DNA from: Salvia splendens
Lineage: Eukaryota > Streptophyta > Magnoliopsida > Lamiales > Lamiaceae
Direction: 5' to 3'
Assembly: GCF_004379255.2 (NCBI RefSeq)
Contig: NC_056052.1
Coordinates: forward strand, 11,525,708-11,589,707
DNA length: 64,000 nt
Shown here: positions 43,124 to 55,078 of the stretch, in pieces
Layout of the letters: every line of letters begins with the position of its first letter
Position numbering within the stretch: the first letter of the stretch is position 1
Position numbers and translations under genes: made by a program
Notes under the pieces: generated by a model
The model's database searches: none
Seen by the model: only the letters and a program-made list of their open reading frames with translations
What the model was told of the DNA's origin: nothing

Positions 43124-44556
43124 ATCACATGTATCATGCTCATAACTTTAATTTCAAACATGCTTTAGCACAAAAAATCCCTAAAACATGCTTGCTACGG
43201 AGTTAGCCAATTTACCTCGTTGATTCTCCAAAGAATCGTCAATTGCTCGCGCCTTCTCCACGATGATCTTCAATACTAGACCACGGATCTTCTGACTGGT
43301 GTCCCGAACTGTATCTCGACATCAGGGTGGGATGATCTTGTCGAAACACAAGGACTCGAATAAAGAAGACAGAAATTCCTCACGGAGGAGGAGCTGAAAA
43401 TCTCACGGAGGAGAAGAGTGAATTTTCGAGCTCCTCTCAAAATAGAGGGGGACGAAAATTTCATTGTGAAAATCAATTAATTTTCTGTCTCCTTTATTCT
43501 CCTTTTTATAATAGTTCATATTGGGCCCAGTCAGGGATCTATGGAAGAATTTGGATATGGCCTCCCCCAATTAGCTTTTTACTAATTAAATTGAACCCGC
43601 AATTTAATATAAGCTTATATTGGAATATTACGAGCAGCCACTACACACGTAATATTGACCTCCCCATTCAATTCCAAAATTACAAGTAATCCGGGTTTCC
43701 ATTTTATTTATTATTTATTTATCGCGCTTAATTAATTAAAGTCTGCTATGGTCTTAATTAAATAACATCTTATTAATTCCATGAGTGGACTTAGTAAGAA
43801 ACACTTATTTATTATTCATAGAGTAATGAAACTCCAACTGGCTAGTTTCCGAATAATAAAACCTTGTTCAAGCTCCTCTTGAGGACATTATCAAACGAGA
43901 CTCACCTCGCGCACGATTCAACATAATAGCAATCCTAGCACCGCTAGATAATGATCACCACTACCCAATATACCTGGATCGTTGGGTGACGAAAAACCCG
44001 CACCTTTGGTAAGTCAAAGTAGTAGATACTCAATATAGTATGCTCAATGCTAACGTACATTGATTAAGAAATAGATATTTATCAAGACCTCGTCTTTCAG
44101 TAGATAGCATAAAGACACTCTTACTGTTAGATCCATTCAGTGCTATACCACACCAACATCATCTTATTTCAATAAGGCTTAGAAATAATAGGACTAACGT
44201 TGCAACCTTTCACGATAGGTAGCCAAAGCCTATCTAGGTTGTGAAATTCTTCTTTTTCTTTTGTAAGCGTTGCATAGAACCGACTGTAGTTACCTTAAAG
44301 TGGACGACGCCCACAACCAGTCTACTAAGCAAAAGACTTAGGCTTTGTTTACTTCTTACGCATTTAAATGTTTATAAAACATCTTATAAACGCACAAGCA
44401 AACACAATGTAATAATTTACTGATTCTATTCGTGCGAAATGCTCGAATAATACTGAATCGGGTCGAAAGTGGATTGTAGAGTTTTTCCGTACACAAGCAA
44501 GATTCTATTCGTGCGAAAACACTCGAAACATGCTTTTCATTATACTAACCCTAACA
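43124..44556 (-). repeat. Copia LTR K inserted in the leader of C
   Basis: This is a minus-oriented LTR of the same family as D and F. It ends on the plus strand with TACTAACCCTAACA, the complement of the 5' end TGTTAGGG, and has a TATA-like element on the minus strand near 43,504. It lacks the last roughly 110 bp of the LTR 3' end at its left side. It replaces the sequence corresponding to about 53,470-53,845 of element D, so the insertion was accompanied by deletion. Confidence 0.82.
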
Positions 44557-44874
44557 TGATCTTGTTAGCAGCATATAAGCATTGTTATGGGAGTGTGTTG
44601 TAGAAATGAGACTCTATAATGCTAAAGAGGTGGTCTTGCTTAGGAAACATTAGGCGGCCATGCCACTCTGCGGTCTCTGGACTATTCGTCGGTGTTGTGA
44701 CCAGTAAAAATTGTAAGATTTTAATGCGTATTAGCTTCCTCTGGAGGATACAAAATTTTAATTTTACTGTTGTAAGATTTTGAAAAGTTTTATGGCTAAT
44801 CTAATCAAACCTCTTACATAGGTTTATGACAAATGGTAAATACTCTGTTTTGCAGTGCAAATCAAATCGTCAAT
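44557..44874 (+). other. Leader of element C just upstream of gag
   Basis: This stretch is collinear with 53,849-54,162 of element D (TGATCTTGTTAGCAGCA..., GGCGGCCATGCCACTCTG). It has no ORF. A pyrimidine-rich tract ending TTTTGCAG at about 44,854 resembles a 3' splice site shortly before the gag ATG. Confidence 0.5.
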
Positions 44875-47800
44875 ATGTCATTCAATCCACTTTCTGCAAT
44901 TCTCAAAGAAAATAAACTTCAGGGCCAAAATTACATAAATGGAAACAAAATTTGGACATCGTTCTCACAGCAGATGAGTACATCTTTGTACTCACAACCC
45001 CGCGACCTCCAGTGCCACCAGCTAACGCTGCGGCAGGAATCAGAGATGCACACAGACGGTGGCATAAGGCGAATGAGATGGGTAAGTGCTATATGTTGGC
45101 ATCTATGTCATCAGTACTCAAGCATCAGCATTCAGCCATTGAAACTGCCGCCGAGATCATGCAGAATCTCAAGAATCTTTTTGGTACTCAGAATCGAACG
45201 GTTAAGTCTCAAGCCTTTCGGAGTATCATGTCGAAGACTATGAAGGAAGGCTCATCTGTGAGGGACCATGTCCTCGAGATGATGGGCCACCTCAACCAAA
45301 TTGAGGTCTTGGGAGGGACGATCGATCCCGAGTCCCAGGTGACTATTATCCTTCAAAGTCTTTCCCCTAGCTTCTAGCAGTTCAAGCTCAACTTCGAGAT
45401 GAACAAAAGGAACTACACCTTGGCAGAACTGTTGACTGAACTTCAGTCGGCAGAGGACCTTATGATCCAGGCTAAGGCCGCCATGATGACTTCGGCGCCT
45501 CGTTCCTCTGGCTTCAAGCCTAGCACGGGAAAAAGGCAGGCACCGAACTCAGGACCGGCCAAGATAGCTAAGGGAAAGAAGAAGAAGAGGGCAAACAAGA
45601 ACCCCACGGGGAAGTGTTTCATGTGCGGAGAGAATGGGCAATGGAAGCCAGATTGTCCTAAAAAGGGCAAGGCTACAGGTATGCACCAAGCTTTAGTAGT
45701 CGAGTCATGTTTGGCTTCGAAGTCTACTTGCACTTGGGTTATTGACACTGGAGCCACTGATCATATTTGTTTTGATCCTGACTTAATGTAGGTGACAAGA
45801 CGGCTACGTGATCGTGAGATCGAGGTCCAGCTGGGCGACGCTACAAAAGTGGCGGCCGTAGTAGTGGGAGACGTTTATTTGCATTTTAGTAGTGATAGAT
45901 TTTTGATTTTGAAGAATGTTTTGTTGCTTCTTTTAGAAGAAATTTAATTTCAGTTTCTAAATTAGTTTTTGATGGATATTCGATTTCTTTTAATGACAAT
46001 TGCATTATTAAGAAAGATGGTTCTTATATCTGTCATGGTATCATGGAAAACAATTTGTACACAATCACATCTACACAGTTTAATAATCGCAAATCAGAAC
46101 ACAATACAACATCGAAAATTTCAAAGAAACGAAAGGAACCTTCAAGTTCAATGAATGAAACGTACTTATGGCACCTTAGACTTGGTCATGCCAATGAAAG
46201 GAGGATCCATTCTCTTGTCCAACAAGATCTTATTAAAGATCTAGAGGAGGAACCTTTTCATAAGTGTGAGTCATGCTTAGAAGGCAAGATGACCAAGAGG
46301 CCTTTTCAGGCTAAGGGCAATAGGGCCAAGGAAGTACTTGAGCTCGTTCATTCCGATGTATGTGGTCCAATGTCTACTGAGGCAAGAGGTGGTTTTTGAT
46401 ACTTCATCATATTTATTGATGACTTCTCGAAAATTGGATACGTCTATTTGAGGCGCCACAAGTCAGAGTCTTTTGATAAGTTCAAGGACTTTAAGACTCT
46501 TGTGGAGAAGTATCATGGAAAGAGTTATCTGATCGTGGAGGCGAGTACCTCAGTGCTGAGTTTTTGGACTACTTATCGGAGTCGGGAATTGAATCCCAAT
46601 CTCAAGATTTGAGGTTGCCCGGCTCATGTATTGGAAAAAGGATCCAACTAAGCTAGGATCAAGGACGGAGGTATGTTTGTTTATAGGGTACCCCAGAGGA
46701 ACGAAAGCTTATGAATTCTTTAGTCTCCGAGATAAGAAAGTTATTGTGAGCACTCACGCCACATTCTTAGAGGAAGACTATGTAAAGAATCATAAACCGG
46801 CAGTGAAGTGGCTCTTGATGAGCTAACTTCTGTCACAAATTCCATTAACCAAGAACGAGTACCAAGTGTATAAACAATTCCAGAAACTTCAACTTCTATT
46901 CCAAGAATTGTAGTGCCGCGCCGCAGTGGGAGGGTCTCACATGAGCCCGAAAGATACATTGGTTTGGGGGAATCTGTGGATCACTCCTCAGACAGCAATG
47001 TATTAGATCCCTAGAACTTTGCGGAAGTGCAGGCAGATGTCGATCATTGCGAATGGGTGAAAACAATGGATTCAGAACTACAATCTATGATAGACAAAGA
47101 CGTCTACAATTTGTCCGTCCTACCCAAAGGCTGTACTGCCATTGGGAGCAAGTGGATATATAAACATAAATGTGGACCCGATGGACGAGTTAAAGTCTTC
47201 AAGGCAAGACTAGTGGCTAAGGGGTATACCCAAAAGAAAGGTGTCGATTACGATGAGACTTTCTCCCCAGTGGCCATGCTCAAATCGATCCGGATAGTAT
47301 TGTCTATAGCAGCTTATATGGATTGGGATGTATGGCAGATGGACGTTAAGACTGCGTTTCTAAATGGCGGTCTTGAGGAGACCATCTACATGGAACAACC
47401 CGAAGGTTATGCCATAAAGGGCAATGAACACATGGTTAAGAAGCTTAAGAAGGCCATTTATGGCCTTAAGCAAGCATCTAGATCATGGAACCAGTGTTTC
47501 GATTAAACTGTTTGGATTCGAAAAATGCCCAAATGAAAGGTATGTGTATAAGAAGGTTGAAAAGGGGAATGCAGTGTTCTTAGTTTTATATGTAGATGAC
47601 ATTCTTCTAATTGGAAACAATAAAAAGATGTTGTCATCAGTATGAACATGGTTGTCAAACCAGTTCGAGATGAAGGATATGGGAGACGCGGGACACATCC
47701 TCGGGATCAAGGTTCTTAGGAATCGAGAAAAGAAGATGTTATACTTATCTCAAGAACCTTATATCGAAACAGTACTTAGCCGTTTTAGCATGCAGGACGC

Positions 47801-48034
47801 CAAGAAAGGTTTCTTACCTTTTATACATGGCATCCATCTATCACGGTTTATTGTGACAATTCTCACAAAGCGAGCAAACACATAGAGCGGAAGTATCATA
47901 TCATAAGGGATATAGTGCAGAGAGGAGACATACAAGTGGTCAAGATTGCGTCAGAGAACAACCTGGCAAATCCTTTTACAAAGGCATTGGCGGTAAAACC
48001 GTTCGAGGGCCACGTTGAAGGGATGGGAGTTTGA
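44875..48034 (+). pseudogene. gag-pol of Copia element C, broken
   Basis: Gag starts at ATG 44,875 (MSFNPLSAILKENKLQGQN). A frameshift follows and then UBN2-type gag (LKNLFGTQNRTVKSQAFRSI). The zinc knuckle is CFMCGENGQWKPDC, in which the histidine of CCHC is glutamine. Protease has WVIDTGATDHICF at about 45,740. Integrase has HLRLGHANERRIHSL, CESCLEGKMTKRPF and HSDVCGPM. Its second half is lost in a deletion near 46,600, together with the second catalytic aspartate and the glutamate. RT has KWIYKHKCGPDG, MDVKTAFLNG and an intact YVDDILLIGN. RNase H is reduced by a deletion near 47,840 to its last part (HIIRDIVQRGDIQVVKIASE). Stops and frameshifts are frequent. Confidence 0.9.
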
Positions 48035-48059
48035 CTCATTCAAGACCTCAACTCGCTTT

Positions 48060-48105
48060 CAGTATAAGTGGGAGAAATTTGACGTGTTCACACTATTTTG
48101 TATAC
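48060..48105 (+). repeat. Polypurine tract and first bases of 3' LTR of element C
   Basis: AAGTGGGAGAAATTT at 48,066-48,080 is the purine primer. From about 48,085 the sequence TGTT..TTTTGTATAC resembles the first 20 bp of the D LTR (TGTTAGGGTTTTGTATAC). It stops where element E begins at 48,106. Confidence 0.6.
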
Positions 48106-49594
48106 TGATAAGTCGTATTCTAGGACTTGGTTACTGGTCAGTATAATGTGCATAATTGGAATATATCTGCAAAACAGTTGCTAAAGTGTGCATGGAAGTG
48201 TTCTAGCCAGTATGGGAATGTTATGAGAATTCAGGTGAGAAGGGCGTCAGGATGTTGCTATCCTGACTAGTATGCAAGCCAAAAAGGCTCGAGATGGAGA
48301 AGAAGGATAGCTGGGAAGATCAGCCGCAAGCAAGGGGGCAAAAGAGTCATTTCATGTTTGAAGTCTACCCTAAAAATCAAGGGAGGCCTCCCTATAAAAG
48401 GAAGCCACTTGGAGAGAGAAAAATCATGAATCAGTACATCCACTTCTACACTTAGTTAGCAATCTCTCTTCGATAGATCAATCCTTCAGCATTATCCTTC
48501 ATATTCTCGTTCCTCGCCGACAGCCATGGTCACCTGATGCTCATCAGTTCGCCGGAGTTCCACATCTCTTCGTTCCAGTCAGCGTGTTTCGTAGTGTTAA
48601 CAGTTTCATCGCCCGGAGTGGCAAACAATCTTTATTTACTTTCTTAGTTAATCGCACTTTGTTTTCTTACGTTTGATTAATTGCACTTTCAATATTTGCT
48701 TTGCAGACTTAGTTGTGATCCAAACATTTCTTTGATATAAAGTTGTTTTTGTGCTTCGGTTCTTGTTTGATCTTGTTCTTTTCTTCCTAGATAGCTTAAT
48801 TCCAGTAGTTACGGTAATTTCTAGTTGTTGCGAGCATGTTTCCATTTCCGAATTGATAGATCTGAGTACGTGAGTTCAGTTTGCTGGTAGATTTTAGATC
48901 TGAAATGGTTAAATGTGAAAGCCTAGTTTACGTAGTTTCTGCCACCTTGCATGTCGCCCAGTAAGTTTAGTTGCAGTGTCGGTATTTGATCTTTTGATTT
49001 GAGGTTTTAATTGTAGATTTGTGTACATGAAGTTGTTGATCTGTGTTTCTATGGTGATAATTCTGGATTCGCTGATCTGATTTGATTCATGTTGAAGAAG
49101 ACAACATCTCCATCCAACTTTTGGACCACTTTTGCTTTTTAACCACTTTTTACTTTTGTCCTTTACTTTTCAGCTGTCAATTTTCAGATCTGTAGGCCTA
49201 GTCACCGAACTACCTCTTTTCCTCTGATATTCCGTTTAGCCTTTTATAGTAAACTCGTACTTTCCATATATTTCCTGAAACCTATGCTCCCCACTTTCCA
49301 CGTACACAGCTACATGTCAATCATCTTTCTCCCCGCCTCCTAGTCAGTAGAGTAACATCTTAAATTCCAGCCTAGATAAAGTCTCAACCCAAAGCGTGGT
49401 AGCTAACCAAACCTTTCCAGAATTTCACCACAATTCCCAAAGCGCATTCATCTCTGTGGGATTCGACCCTTACGTCCACTATACTAGTCAGTAGAAGTGG
49501 GTTGAGGAATTATTGATATCAGGTTCAGGCATAGCTGGGGTTCCATCCTGATTAGTAGTGCTCGAAACGACACCTGACACAAACCGCTCTTTCA
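48106..49594 (+). repeat. 5' LTR of Athila-like element E
   Basis: This is a plus-oriented LTR of about 1.49 kb from TGATAAGTC, like TGATAAGGC of element B, to CTCTTTCA. It has TATAAAAG at 48,393-48,400 and the ATCTCTGTGGGATTCGACCC block near 49,450, also present in element A and, in part, in B. The start is inferred from the match to B's LTR terminus. Confidence 0.75.
48393..48400 (+). promoter_or_regulatory. TATA box of element E LTR
   Basis: TATAAAAG lies about 290 bp into the LTR, a similar position to that in element B. Confidence 0.55.
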
Positions 49595-49596
49595 AA

Positions 49597-49613
49597 TGGC
49601 GCCGTTGCCGGGG
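49597..49613 (+). other. Primer binding site, tRNA-Asp type (element E)
   Basis: TGGCGCCGTTGCCGGGG is a perfect complement of the tRNA-Asp(GTC) 3' end, spaced two bases from the LTR end. Confidence 0.93.
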
Positions 49614-49701
49614 ATGAATGGCGTTATTAACTGTTATTGTGTGTGAAACTTTGGCGTACGTATTGTGGATAATTTTTCTATTTCTTTTTATTTCAGTTTA
49701 T

Positions 49702-50655
49702 GAGAAGCAGTTCGGCTCCTGACCAGTCAGTGAGGATCTATACTCGTAACCACTCGATCCGGCCTGTCGACAGCTTTGTCTGATTTAGGTTCGAGTAGTG
49801 ACGAAGAACAAGACACCATAGAAGGAGGAATACCAGACAATCTAAGGCTACAATTGGAAGGCAATCCCAGGAGAGTGGCAGACCACGATGATGACGATCC
49901 AGAGATCGGAACGCTGAATGCGCATACCGAAGGAGAACCACCGCAAGCTATAATAGTCACCCCGGGGCAGACAGCCTGTGATGTGAAGTCCCATGCTATT
50001 GCAATCCTGCCCACGTACTGTGGAAAGAGCTATGAGGGCACTTACGAATTCCTTCATGAGTTCTGTAAGATTTTTAGGACACAGAGAAGGCCAGTAGGGG
50101 CGACCGAGGATGACTATAGATTGAAGGCTTTGCCGTTCGTTCTAAAAGGGGAGGCTAACACCTGGTTCATGTGACTGCCCCCCAATTCCATTGAGAGTTG
50201 GGCAGATTTCAAGTCGGCATTCTTAGGGGAATTCTTCCCGTCATCAAAGACGAGCGCGCTGAAGAGAGAGATCACTACTGTGAAACAGGGGTACGTTGAA
50301 CCCTTGAGTGACTATTGGGCGAAATATATGAGGTTCTTGGATGCATGTCCGAATCATCGAATGGCCGATATAGAAACACATCATACCTTTTATTAGGGGA
50401 TAAACAAGGCAACAAAGGACCTAGCAAACTCCTCGTCGGGAGGAAGTTTCACGCAGTTAAGGGTCAGTGAAGCTAAAAGAGTCCTAGGGAAGTTATTGAG
50501 TGCAAAGAAGGAGTACGACAATTCAATGGATGGTTACATCAGAGAAAGGATTGCTAGTGCCTTGTCTACTGACCAGGAGCACAAGTTAGAGCAGAAAATG
50601 GATTTGAAAATGGACGAATTGAAGAAGACACTCCTTAGCGCGATCGAGAAGAACG
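49702..50655 (+). pseudogene. gag of Athila-like element E, truncated
   Basis: Translation starts at MRSSSAPDQSVRIYTRNHS and is interrupted by stops, then opens as MSDLGSSSDEEQDTIEGG. The gag core is recognisable: GTYEFLHEFCKIFRTQRRP, FVLKGEANTWFM followed by a stop, then FLDACPNHRMADIET. A second internal stop follows FY at about 50,394. It is cut at 50,655 by the LTR of element D, which begins TGTTAGGG. The rest of E is not in the window. Confidence 0.87.
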
Positions 50656-52041
50656 TGTTAGGGTTTTGTATACTAGAAATCACCTTTCGAGTGATTGCAT
50701 ACTGTAAAACTCTAATGGTTATTTTCCAATAAATGCAACAGATTATTTATGTCATAATGTTTTTATGTTTTACATTTAATGGTTGTTTATTGCATATTTA
50801 AATGTATAAGCAAACGTAACAAAGTCTAAGTCTTTGTTTTAGTAGACCGGTTGTAGGCGTCGTCCAATTTAAGGTAACACGGTCAGTTCTAAACAAAGAA
50901 AAATAAGAATTTCACAACCTAGATAGGGCTAGACTACCTATCGCGAAAGGTTGCAATGTCAGTCCGATTTTTCTAAGTCTTATTGAAATAAGATGACGTT
51001 GGTGTGGTTTAGCACTGAATGGATCTAACAGCAAGACGAGTCTTTATGCTATCTACTGAAAGACGAGGTCTTGATAATTAATTTCTTAATCAATGTACGT
51101 TAGCATTGAGCACATGACCTTGAGTATCCACTACTTTGACTTACCAAATGTGCGGGTTTTTCATAACCCAACGATCCAGGTATATTGGGTAGTGGTGATC
51201 ATTATCTAGCGGTGCTAGGATTGCTATTATGTTGAAACGTGCGCGAGGAGAGTCTCGTTTGATAACATCCACAAGAGGAGCTCGAAACGAGGTTTTATTA
51301 TTCGGAACCTAGCTAGTTGGAGTTTGATTACTCTGTGAATAATAAATAAGAGTTTCTTGCTAAGTCCACTCTTGGAATTCGAAATATGTTAATTAATTAT
51401 GTCTATAGCAGACATTAATTAATTAATGGATGTTTCTATCTTAAGCGCGGAAAATAAATCAAATGCAATTAAAGGAAACCTGGAATACTTGTAATTTTGG
51501 ATTTGGAATGCAGTGCAATATTACTTCTGTAGTGGCTGCTGGTAATATTCCAATATTAAATTGTGGGTTCGGTTTAATTAGTAAAAAGCTAATTGGGTGA
51601 GGTCTGTTCCAAATTCTTCCTTAGATTCCTGACTGGGCCCAATATGTGACTTTATAAATAGGAGAATAAAGGACACAGAAAATATAATTATTATTGCTCA
51701 TAATTTTCGTCCCCCTCCATAGAGAGATAATTCGAAAATTGCTCCCTCCGTGAGCTGAGTTCTGTCTTCATTATTCGAGTCCTAGTATTCTGGTGAGATT
51801 TGCCCACACAAATATCAGTATATAGTCCGGGACACCAGTCAGAAGATCAGAGGTCGAGTGCTGAAGATCTTCCGTAGTAAGCATGCTTTAGGGATTTTAT
51901 GTGCTAAAGCATGTTTTAATTCAAGTTATGAGCATGATACATGTGATAATTACGCGAATAGAATTTGTCTAAATAATCTGCTAAATAGATCAAGTTTATA
52001 TGATCGGTAAATCACGCACGCTTCCGCTGCCAACCCCTTCA
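50656..52041 (+). repeat. 5' LTR of Copia element D
   Basis: The complete 1,386-bp LTR runs from TGTTAGGGTTTTG to AACCCCTTCA, with TATAAATA at 51,653-51,660. It is the reference copy for LTRs F, K and C in this window. The preceding five bases are GAACG; the matching duplication cannot be checked because the right end of D is deleted. Confidence 0.93.
51653..51660 (+). promoter_or_regulatory. TATA box of element D LTR
   Basis: TATAAATA lies about 1 kb into the LTR. The corresponding site is conserved in solo LTR F. Confidence 0.6.
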
Positions 52042-52043
52042 AT

Positions 52044-52056
52044 TGGTATCAGAGCC
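52044..52056 (+). other. Primer binding site of element D (initiator tRNA-Met)
   Basis: TGGTATCAGAGCC follows the LTR end after two bases. Confidence 0.95.
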
Positions 52057-54162
52057 AGTCTTTGGCTCTAATTATTTGGATTTAAATTTCGCGAAATTCA
52101 TGTATGCATGTATTATTTAATTGTGAAGCATGTTCTTGGTGTTTTGTTTAATAAATTATGCATGATGAACTCAAGAACTATCGAATCAAAGAACTTGAAT
52201 TACTCGATCGCACCAGACATGCGAACCGTCGGCGCTTGCACCGAGACGGATTGCACCACGCGCGATCGTGAAATAGGGTTGTCGATTGAGTGGGAGCGGA
52301 GGGATCGCGATCACGGGGCGACGCGCAGTCGAGCGTAGGCTCAAGCGCGACGCTGGCCGAGACCGCAAAACCCCAGGCGTTCCCCGCACCAAGGCCGACG
52401 TGAAGGCTGGCACGGAGTGGTGGTTCATCCGAGAACCACCGAGACACTAGGCGCCGAGAGCTGGAACCCTAGGCGGAAGGAAGGGTGGTCGGAGCTAGCA
52501 GAGAGCGGGCGCGCCACCGTGCGCGCCGCTGGCCGAGAGCTCGCGCCACCCGACGGCTCGAATGTCCAAGACGGGCGCAGAGACACTGGCCGAGAGGTGC
52601 GCGCCTGGCTGAGACGTATCGGCAACCGACGGTCACCACTGACCGAGACGGACGCGCCGAGTTGCGCGCCGTGTGCCAATGCGATGGGAGCATCGTCGCT
52701 CGGATATGCTGAGACGGGCGACAGCAACTGGCCGAGAGCAGCGCCACCGTCGTGCGCGCCGCTAGTCGAGGACCGCGTCACCCGACGTGCTCAGCTGGCC
52801 GAGACGCGTCGGCACCCGACGGTCGAGACGACCGAGACGGGCGCTCGCTAGTGTCTGAGACGCTGCGTGCGTCGTGATTCGACGACGAATTCGTCGGATC
52901 TTCATCGTTCATCGTTCGTTCGAACCTCGTACAATGAGATAACGATGAAGGATTATTTTAATGATTATTTAATTATTTTATTAAAAGATATCATTAAAAT
53001 ATTATTATTTAATGGAAATAAAATCTTTTTGGAAGATTTGTCTAGATTTTAGGAATATTTTTATTATTATCTATATCTATGGAAATAAATAATACTATTT
53101 TATCCCTAGATGATATAGATGAGAATAATTTAATAGTTTCCTAATATTTGTCTAGTTTTAAGGAATATTTTTATTATTTTCTATATCTATGGAAATAAAT
53201 AATATTATTTTGATTCCTAGATGATATGGATAAGAATAATTTAATAGTTTCCTAACATTTATATATCTAAGATCCTAAAAAGGATAGATATGTATGAATA
53301 CATTAAATAATGAAATATCTCTTCCTAATCTTGAACACGGAATTAATTTGAATTTAATTTTTCATGTCTTATTATGAATTAAATAATTTATTTATTTTAG
53401 ACATATCTTATAGTAGACATAGATAATAATTATATTCTAGAACAATAATTTCCTAAAGGAAGATACCAATTAATAAAAGATTTAATTATCCAGCAAATTT
53501 AATACCAACAGAATTTAATGAAAGTCTTTCTCTACCCTAAGGCTAAGGATAATTAAAGAAAAACCATAACCCAAAATATCTAAGCTATAATTATGATCTC
53601 AACGTTTGTATATGGTCTCCATCAATTGGTCTGCAATTTATGAAGCATTTTTCTAATATTATCACCACCTGCTCTGTGGGGACAATAATCCTAAGAAAAT
53701 AGCAAGTTCATGAGGGCGGACTTCTCAAATATAAATAGTATGAACTAGAATGTAGTTTCCAATATTATCGCTGCATGCTCTATTGGGACAATAATCCTAA
53801 GAAACTGCGAGATTCAGAAGTTCACACAAGATTTATGAGATAGCTTGATCTTGTTAGCAGCACATGAGCATTATTATGGGAGTGTGTTGTAGAAATAAGA
53901 CTCTGTAATGCTAAAGAGATGGTCTTGCTTAGGCAACATTAGGCGGCCATGCCACTCTGTGGTCGCTGGACTATACGTCGGTGTTGTGACCAGTAAAATT
54001 ATAAGATTTTAATGCGTATTGACTTCCTCTGGAGGGTACAAAATTTTGATTTTACAGTTGTAAGATTTTGAAAAGTTTTATGGTTAATCTAATCAAACTT
54101 CTTACATAAGTTTATGACAATAGTAAAATACTATGTTTTGCAGTGCAAATCAAATCGTCAAT
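52057..54162 (+). other. 2.1-kb leader of element D
   Basis: This has the same layout as in C. A GC-rich block with repeated GGCCGAGA(C/G) units lies at about 52,190-52,900. An AT-rich part holds a roughly 112-bp unit twice (about 53,040-53,150 and 53,151-53,260). A segment with two copies of GGGACAATAATCCTAAGAAA follows (about 53,678 and 53,797). The last 300 bp match C at 44,557-44,874, including TTTTGCAG before gag. There is no supported ORF. Confidence 0.7.
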
Positions 54163-55078
54163 ATGTCGTTCAATCCTCTTTCTGCAATTTCAAAGAAAAT
54201 AAACTCGAGGGCAAAATTACATAGAACGGAAACAAAATTTGGACATCGTTCTCATAGCAGATGAGTACATCTTTGTGCTCACCACCCCGTGACCTCTAGT
54301 GCCGCCGGCTAACGCTGCGGCAGGAGTCAGTGATGCACACAGACGGTGGCATAAGGCGAATGAGATGGCTAAGTGCTAGATGTTGGCATCTATGTCATCA
54401 GTACTCAAGCATCAGCATTCTGCTATGGAAACTGCCGCCTAGATTATGCAGAATCTCAAGAATCTTTTTGGTACTCAGAATCGAACGGCTAAGTCTCAAG
54501 CCTTTCGGAGTATCATGTCGAAGACAATGAAGGAAGGCTCGTCTGTGAGGGACCACGTCCTCGAGATGAAGGGCCACCTCAACCAAATTGAGGTCTTAGG
54601 AGGGACGATCGATCCCGAGTCCTAGGTGACTATCATCCTTCAAAGTCTTCCCCCTAGCTTCCAACAGTTCAAGCTCAACTTCGAGATGAACAAAAGGAAT
54701 TACACCTTGGCAGAGCTATTGACTGAACTTCAGTCGGCAGAGGACCTTATGGTTCAGGCTAAGGCGGCCATGATGATTTCGGCGCCTCGTTCCTCTAGCT
54801 TAAAGCCTAGCAAAGGAAAAAGGCAGGCACCGAACTCAGGACCGGCCTAGATAGCTAATGGAAAGAAGAAGAAGAGGGCTAACAAGAAGCCCACGGGGAA
54901 GTGTTTCAAGTGCGGAGAGAAGGGGCATTAGAAGCCAGACTGTCCTAAACGGGGTAAGGCTACAGGTATGCACCAGGCTCTAGTTGTCGAGTCTTGTTTG
55001 ACTTCGACATCAATTTCCACTTGGGTTATTGACACATGAGCCACTGATTATATTTGTTTTGATCCTGACTAAATGCAG
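54163..55078 (+). pseudogene. gag of Copia element D, broken
   Basis: The ATG at 54,163 corresponds to that of C (MSFNPLSAIS). The frame shifts almost at once and contains several stops. The later part is readable (QSLPPSFQQFKLNFEMNKRN, LTELQSAEDLMVQAKAAMM). The knuckle is CFKCGEKGH followed by a stop in place of the next residue, then KPDC. The protease site is WVIDT followed by a stop where the glycine should be. Confidence 0.85.
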
